A stretch of DNA of 9,788 nucleotides from Campylobacterales bacterium. Its GTDB lineage: Bacteria > Campylobacterota_A > Desulfurellia > JAADFJ01. Shown piece after piece: positions 6,770 to 9,788 of the stretch. Made by a program: the position numbers and the translations under genes. Position 1 is the first letter of the stretch, and each line of letters starts with the position of its first letter. The stretch lies in the NCBI GenBank assembly GCA_027080125.1, contig JALWSW010000003.1, forward strand, positions 1 through 9,788, written 5' to 3'. Below the pieces are notes generated by a model. The model saw only the letters and a list, made by a program, of their open reading frames with translations, did not search any database and was not told the DNA's origin.

Positions 6770-7594
6770 GTGATCAAAAAAACTTTGATTTTTCTGCTTC
6801 TTATATTCTATACCGCAGACGGTTCTGCAAAAGAGCTGCTAATCTATGTAGGGGTGACATCAAAACCGCCTATGCAAAAAATAATTTCCTTGTATCATAA
6901 AAAAACAGGCACTAAAATCAGTGCCATTTACGGCGGTTCGGGGACCCTTCTGTCTCAGATAATTTTGACAAAAAAAGGTGATATCTATATGCCGGGCTCG
7001 CCTGATTTTATGAGAATGGCTGAAAAAAAAGGCGTGATTGCCAAACAAAGCGTTAAAAAAATTGCATATCTTATACCCTCCCTTATCGTTCCAAAAGATA
7101 ATCCTAAGGCTATTGGCTCCTATGATGATCTCACAAAACCAGGCATAAAGATAGTCATAGCCAATCCTCAGTCCGTTTCTATAGGAGTTTATGCAGCAGA
7201 AATAATTGATAAATCGTTAAAAAGATTAAAAGTAAAAAAAAATATAATAAATTACACGGGCAGTGCTTCAAAAGCCGCTACTGCAATCATGCTGCATCAG
7301 GCAGATGCAGCATTTGACTGGAAAGTATACTCTTATTGGAATCCGAAACTTATTGAAGCTATCAACATCAACAAATATATTGTTAGAATATCGTATATTT
7401 CCGCAGGGATTTTAAATTTTACAAAAGATAAATACGAAGCTCAACGGTTTTTGAATTTTCTTTCATCTTCAGCTTCAAAAAAGATATTCGAAGGAGAACA
7501 TATCATAACAAGCATAAAGGATGTATACAAAATTATAGGCAGAAAAGTGCCGGTTGGCGGTTTTTACAAACTTCCCAAAGATTGGCTCAGATAG
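6770..7594 (+). CDS. modA: Molybdate/tungstate-type ABC transporter, periplasmic binding protein ModA
   Basis: Periplasmic receptor for an oxyanion, most likely molybdate or tungstate, feeding ModBC. It has 274 residues with a GTG start. Residues 1-20 form a signal peptide (MIKK then a hydrophobic run, likely cleavage after GSA) with no lipobox cysteine. The mature part follows the ModA plan: TGTKISAIYGGSGTLLSQI (46-64), whose Ser/Gly-rich turn corresponds to an oxyanion-contacting loop; KGDIYMPGSPDFM (69-81); the hinge segment IANPQSVSIGVYAAE (130-144); and HQADAAFDW (176-184). GDIYMPGSPDFM is closer to the divergent ModA-like group found in Campylobacterota-type bacteria than to E. coli ModA. 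Molybdate versus tungstate cannot be decided from sequence. It is the first gene of the operon, behind the ModE-type operator, and its stop codon abuts modB. Confidence 0.88.
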   Translation: MIKKTLIFLLLIFYTADGSAKELLIYVGVTSKPPMQKIISLYHKKTGTKISAIYGGSGTLLSQIILTKKGDIYMPGSPDFMRMAEKKGVIAKQSVKKIAYLIPSLIVPKDNPKAIGSYDDLTKPGIKIVIANPQSVSIGVYAAEIIDKSLKRLKVKKNIINYTGSASKAATAIMLHQADAAFDWKVYSYWNPKLIEAININKYIVRISYISAGILNFTKDKYEAQRFLNFLSSSASKKIFEGEHIITSIKDVYKIIGRKVPVGGFYKLPKDWLR

Positions 7595-8344
7595 GTGTTT
7601 AAACAGTTAAGTATAGTATCTGTTCTGATAGTAGCGATTCTTTATCTTTTACTTTTTCCATCCCTCCTATTTTTTCTGGATAAACCGAACGCATCTGATC
7701 TGAATAGAATTGCTTACTCAATTGTTTTAAGCCTTTCAACCGCAACCATCTCAACGCTTATTGCTATGCTCATCGGAATTCCTGCCTCTTATGCGCTGTC
7801 AAGATATGACTTTTTCGGCAAAAACTTCATCGATGCGTTGCTTGAACTGCCTCTTGTCGTCTCTCCCTTGGCTCTGGGCGCAATTGTGCTTCTGTTTTTC
7901 AACAATCCTATTGGCAGATGGCTCGCAAATCACGGAATTACACCGATTTTTCAGATATCAGGCATTGTCGTTGCGCAGTTTATAACTGTAATCGGGGTGG
8001 CAATCAGGATGATCAAACAGGCATTTGATTCGGTGCCAAAATATTACGAGAACGTTTCCAGATCGCTTGGAGCAAACTCATTCAAAGCGTTTACAACGGT
8101 GATTATTCCATTATCAAAGAAAGGAATACTGGCTGCTTTTATGGTTTGTTTTGCCAAATCTATCGGTGAATTCGGTGCTACGCTTATGATTGCCGGTTCT
8201 ATGCCATTTAAAACCGAAACCGTTCCAATCGGTATATTTTTGGCATTATCGAACGCAAATATTACAAGAGCGGTTTGGCTGATAGTTATTCTCACATCAA
8301 TAGGATTAATTTCTCTTATACTCTCAAGACGCATCATAAAATGA
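7595..8344 (+). CDS. modB: Molybdate/tungstate-type ABC transporter permease ModB
   Basis: Inner-membrane channel subunit, acting as a homodimer. It has 249 residues with about six hydrophobic segments. The permease coupling (EAA-type) loop is ENVSRSLGANSFKAFTTVIIPL (152-173). The stretch AKSIGEFGATLMIAGSMP (187-204) is the familiar ModB/CysT-type signature with GEFGA. The GTG start follows the modA TAG stop with no gap, and I see only a weak RBS, so translation is likely coupled to modA. Both modA and modB start with GTG, unlike the ATG starts of the liv genes. The end overlaps modC as ATGA. Confidence 0.93.
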   Translation: MFKQLSIVSVLIVAILYLLLFPSLLFFLDKPNASDLNRIAYSIVLSLSTATISTLIAMLIGIPASYALSRYDFFGKNFIDALLELPLVVSPLALGAIVLLFFNNPIGRWLANHGITPIFQISGIVVAQFITVIGVAIRMIKQAFDSVPKYYENVSRSLGANSFKAFTTVIIPLSKKGILAAFMVCFAKSIGEFGATLMIAGSMPFKTETVPIGIFLALSNANITRAVWLIVILTSIGLISLILSRRIIK

Positions 8345-9414
8345 TAGAGCTCAAAGAGCTAAGCTTAAAAAGAGGCGCATTTAAACTTAGCCAAATCAGC
8401 TTTTATATTAAAAAAGGCGAGATTTATCTGCTTCTCGGGGATTCCGGATCAGGCAAAACGACAACTTTGGAGCTTGTTGCCGGCTTTCTGAAGCCCGACA
8501 CCGGAAAGATTATGATAGAAGATATCGACATAACAAATCTCCCTCCAAATAAAAGAAATATTGCCTATCTTCCACAAAAAATGTCTCTGTTTCCGCATCT
8601 TTCGATAGAGGAAAATATTTTATACGGGACAAAGGTTCGAGGCATCACTGCCGAGAAAGACTATTACAAAATGTTAGTATCACGATTCGGCATAGAAGAG
8701 ATATTAAACAGCTATCCTGATGCGATATCAGGCGGTCAGGCTCAAAGAGCGGCATTGGCAAGAGCTATGATCGTCAAGCCCAAACTTCTGCTCCTTGATG
8801 AGCCGTTTTCGGCTTTGCACCCCTCACTTCGTTATGAACTGGAAGATTTACTAAAATCGATTGTATCCGAGTTTAATCTGAGAGTCCTGGCGGTTTCCCA
8901 CGATATAGATGAGGCATTGCACCTGGCCAATGTTATAAGCTTTTTGCATAAGGGCAGCATCATACAGACCGCCAAAAGAAATGAGATATATTTCAGGCCA
9001 AAAACGGTTGAGGTTGCCCGATTTTTCGGAATAAAAAATCTGTTTGAAGGCTATATTGTAGCTTCGGACAAAGAAAACTTGAAAATTGAAACCGTTTTCG
9101 GGATTATCCATGCCAAAACAACGCATCGCGAAAAAAAACTGAAACCGGGTGAAAATATCATCTGGGGAATCCATTCAGATGAAGTAAGAATTATAAGACA
9201 GGAGCATAAAAAAGAGAGATTAAACAGATTGTCCGGGATAGTTGACAATCTTTTTGCGCACGGTCAATATTGGGATTTACGATTTTTATACAAGGACTCA
9301 ACTCTTCATATAAAAATACCGGATTTTATCTGCGAACGACTAAAGATAGAAGAAAAAAAAGCTATGGAAGTAGAGCTTCCACCTGAGCGCATTTTTATTG
9401 TTAAACTGGATTAA
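8341..9414 (+). CDS. modC: Molybdate/tungstate-type ABC transporter ATPase ModC
   Basis: Cytoplasmic ATPase driving ModB. It has 357 residues from the ATG at 8341. An in-frame TTG at 8275 lies deep inside modB and would add 22 unlike residues, so it is rejected; ATGA overlap with the modB stop is the normal arrangement. Motifs are Walker A GDSGSGKTT (33-41), Q-loop Gln in AYLPQ (Q79), signature ISGGQAQR (129-136), Walker B LLLLDEP (149-155) and switch His in AVSHD (H187). The D-loop reads SALH in place of the usual SALD (His160). Residues about 225-357 form a C-terminal extension ending in a TOBE-like beta domain (about 295-357), as in ModC, CysA and MalK-type ATPases. This domain in some relatives binds the oxyanion and turns the transporter off. 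modC is the last gene of the operon; no clear terminator follows. Confidence 0.92.
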   Translation: MIELKELSLKRGAFKLSQISFYIKKGEIYLLLGDSGSGKTTTLELVAGFLKPDTGKIMIEDIDITNLPPNKRNIAYLPQKMSLFPHLSIEENILYGTKVRGITAEKDYYKMLVSRFGIEEILNSYPDAISGGQAQRAALARAMIVKPKLLLLDEPFSALHPSLRYELEDLLKSIVSEFNLRVLAVSHDIDEALHLANVISFLHKGSIIQTAKRNEIYFRPKTVEVARFFGIKNLFEGYIVASDKENLKIETVFGIIHAKTTHREKKLKPGENIIWGIHSDEVRIIRQEHKKERLNRLSGIVDNLFAHGQYWDLRFLYKDSTLHIKIPDFICERLKIEEKKAMEVELPPERIFIVKLD

Positions 9415-9418
9415 TAAT

Positions 9419-9538
9419 TTGGCAGTGCGTATAGATACTATAGACTTTGATACTCCAATAAGCCGATAAGCAAACCCGTTTAGAAACAAGATTGCCAGGG
9501 CAATTTCAAGAATTCGTGAAAACGGTGTTATAAAATGA
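9419..9538 (+). other. Interrupted open stretch between modC and the acetyltransferase gene
   Basis: One frame reads LAVRIDTIDFDTPISR from TTG 9419 (or GTG 9425), meets TAA at 9467-9469, then continues as ANPFRNKIARAISRIRENGVIK to a TGA at 9536-9538. The other two forward frames are broken by several stops. The residue choice looks protein-like, and the final TGA overlaps an ATG (9535) in the frame of the next gene as ATGA, like the gene junctions elsewhere in this window. The second half has no ATG, GTG or TTG start of its own. This could be a small gene with one nonsense change, a sequence error, or chance. I recognise no family. A weak hairpin (ATTGCC at 9491-9496 with GGCAAT at 9499-9504) lies inside. 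Confidence 0.25.
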
Positions 9539-9579
9539 ATCCTATACGGTTGAAATTTTCAAAAAAAAGGTTAGAAATA

Positions 9580-9788
9580 ATGTCTATGGATTTAACCATT
9601 GGAAATGCGAACTTATATGATATAGATGCCATTTATAATATAATAGAACATGAGGCGCAGAAGAATCTGCTTTTGATACGTTCAAAAGATGAAATAGCTG
9701 CCGAGATTAGAACATTTAAGCTGGCAAAAATTGAGGATAAGCCCGCAGGATGCGCATCGCTTTATATATGGAACAGACAACTGGCTGA
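9580..9788 (+). CDS. GNAT-family N-acetyltransferase, ArgA-like (N-acetylglutamate synthase type), 3'-truncated by window edge
   Basis: The first 69 codons of a gene running off the right edge. The sequence LTIGNANLYDIDAIYNIIEHEAQKN, LLLIRSKDEIAAEIRTFKLAKI and KPAGCASLYIWNRQLA follows the N-terminal half of a GNAT fold (strand 1, helix 1 and 2, strands 2-4). It resembles the short single-domain N-acetylglutamate synthases of delta-proteobacteria and relatives, with their typical LLPRSxxEI and GCxALxxxxxxLAE pattern. Those enzymes acetylate glutamate with acetyl-CoA in the first step of arginine synthesis. The acetyl-CoA binding motif lies beyond the window, so the substrate is inferred. The start at 9580 is preceded by AAGG (9567-9570). 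An in-frame ATG at 9535 would add 15 basic residues and cannot be excluded. Confidence 0.7.
   Translation, partial: MSMDLTIGNANLYDIDAIYNIIEHEAQKNLLLIRSKDEIAAEIRTFKLAKIEDKPAGCASLYIWNRQLA

Noticed and set aside
8275..8340. TTG start that would extend ModC by 22 residues
   Set aside because: The added residues are encoded inside modB out of frame and do not fit the ABC ATPase N-terminus. The ATG at 8341 overlaps the modB stop in the usual ATGA way.
9421..9500. Possible tRNA gene in the same spacer
   Set aside because: No acceptor stem pairing or T-loop GTTCAANNC pattern could be found.
9421..9510. Possible structured RNA or riboswitch between modC and the acetyltransferase gene, because of the GCAAACC text
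   Set aside because: The surrounding conserved parts of the c-di-GMP riboswitch (including GGGACGCAAAGCC) are absent and only a weak 6-bp hairpin is present.

Overview
The window is a compact, AT-leaning stretch of bacterial chromosome. The organism is probably Gram-negative (diderm). Both solute-binding proteins (LivK and ModA) have cleavable signal peptides without a lipobox cysteine, so they should float free in a periplasm. The single-domain, ArgA-like acetyltransferase at the right edge and the overall sequence style would fit Desulfobacterota, Deferribacterota or Campylobacterota-like lineages, but I cannot place it more precisely. No rRNA, tRNA, CRISPR array, insertion sequence or phage gene is visible.

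Layout: (1) 2-1498, the 3' nine-tenths of groL (GroEL chaperonin), closed by a textbook intrinsic terminator at 1529-1560. (2) 1653-6303, a complete branched-chain amino-acid type ABC uptake operon livK-livH-livM-livG-livF, driven by a near-consensus sigma-70 promoter. A perfect stem-loop sits between livK and livH, and the later genes are packed with 3-nt gaps or overlaps. (3) 6321-6665, on the minus strand, a short ModE-type regulator that consists of the DNA-binding domain only. (4) 6707-9414, a divergent molybdate/tungstate type uptake operon modA-modB-modC. Its promoter (TTGACT, 16 bp, TATAAT) is followed directly by a near-perfect palindrome of the ModE-operator type, CGTAATAT-N8-ATATTACG. 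(5) 9415-9579, a spacer holding an interrupted open stretch. (6) 9580 to the edge, the beginning of a GNAT acetyltransferase resembling short N-acetylglutamate synthases.

How the parts work together: LivK captures an amino-acid-like solute, LivH/LivM form the channel, and LivG/LivF hydrolyse ATP. In the second system ModA binds the oxyanion, ModB is the channel and ModC the ATPase. The neighbouring ModE-like protein very probably binds the palindrome and switches modABC off when the metal is plentiful. It has no metal-binding (Mop/TOBE) domain, so how it senses the metal is the most interesting open question here. I did not see a wholly new system: most of the window is well-known transport and chaperone genes.
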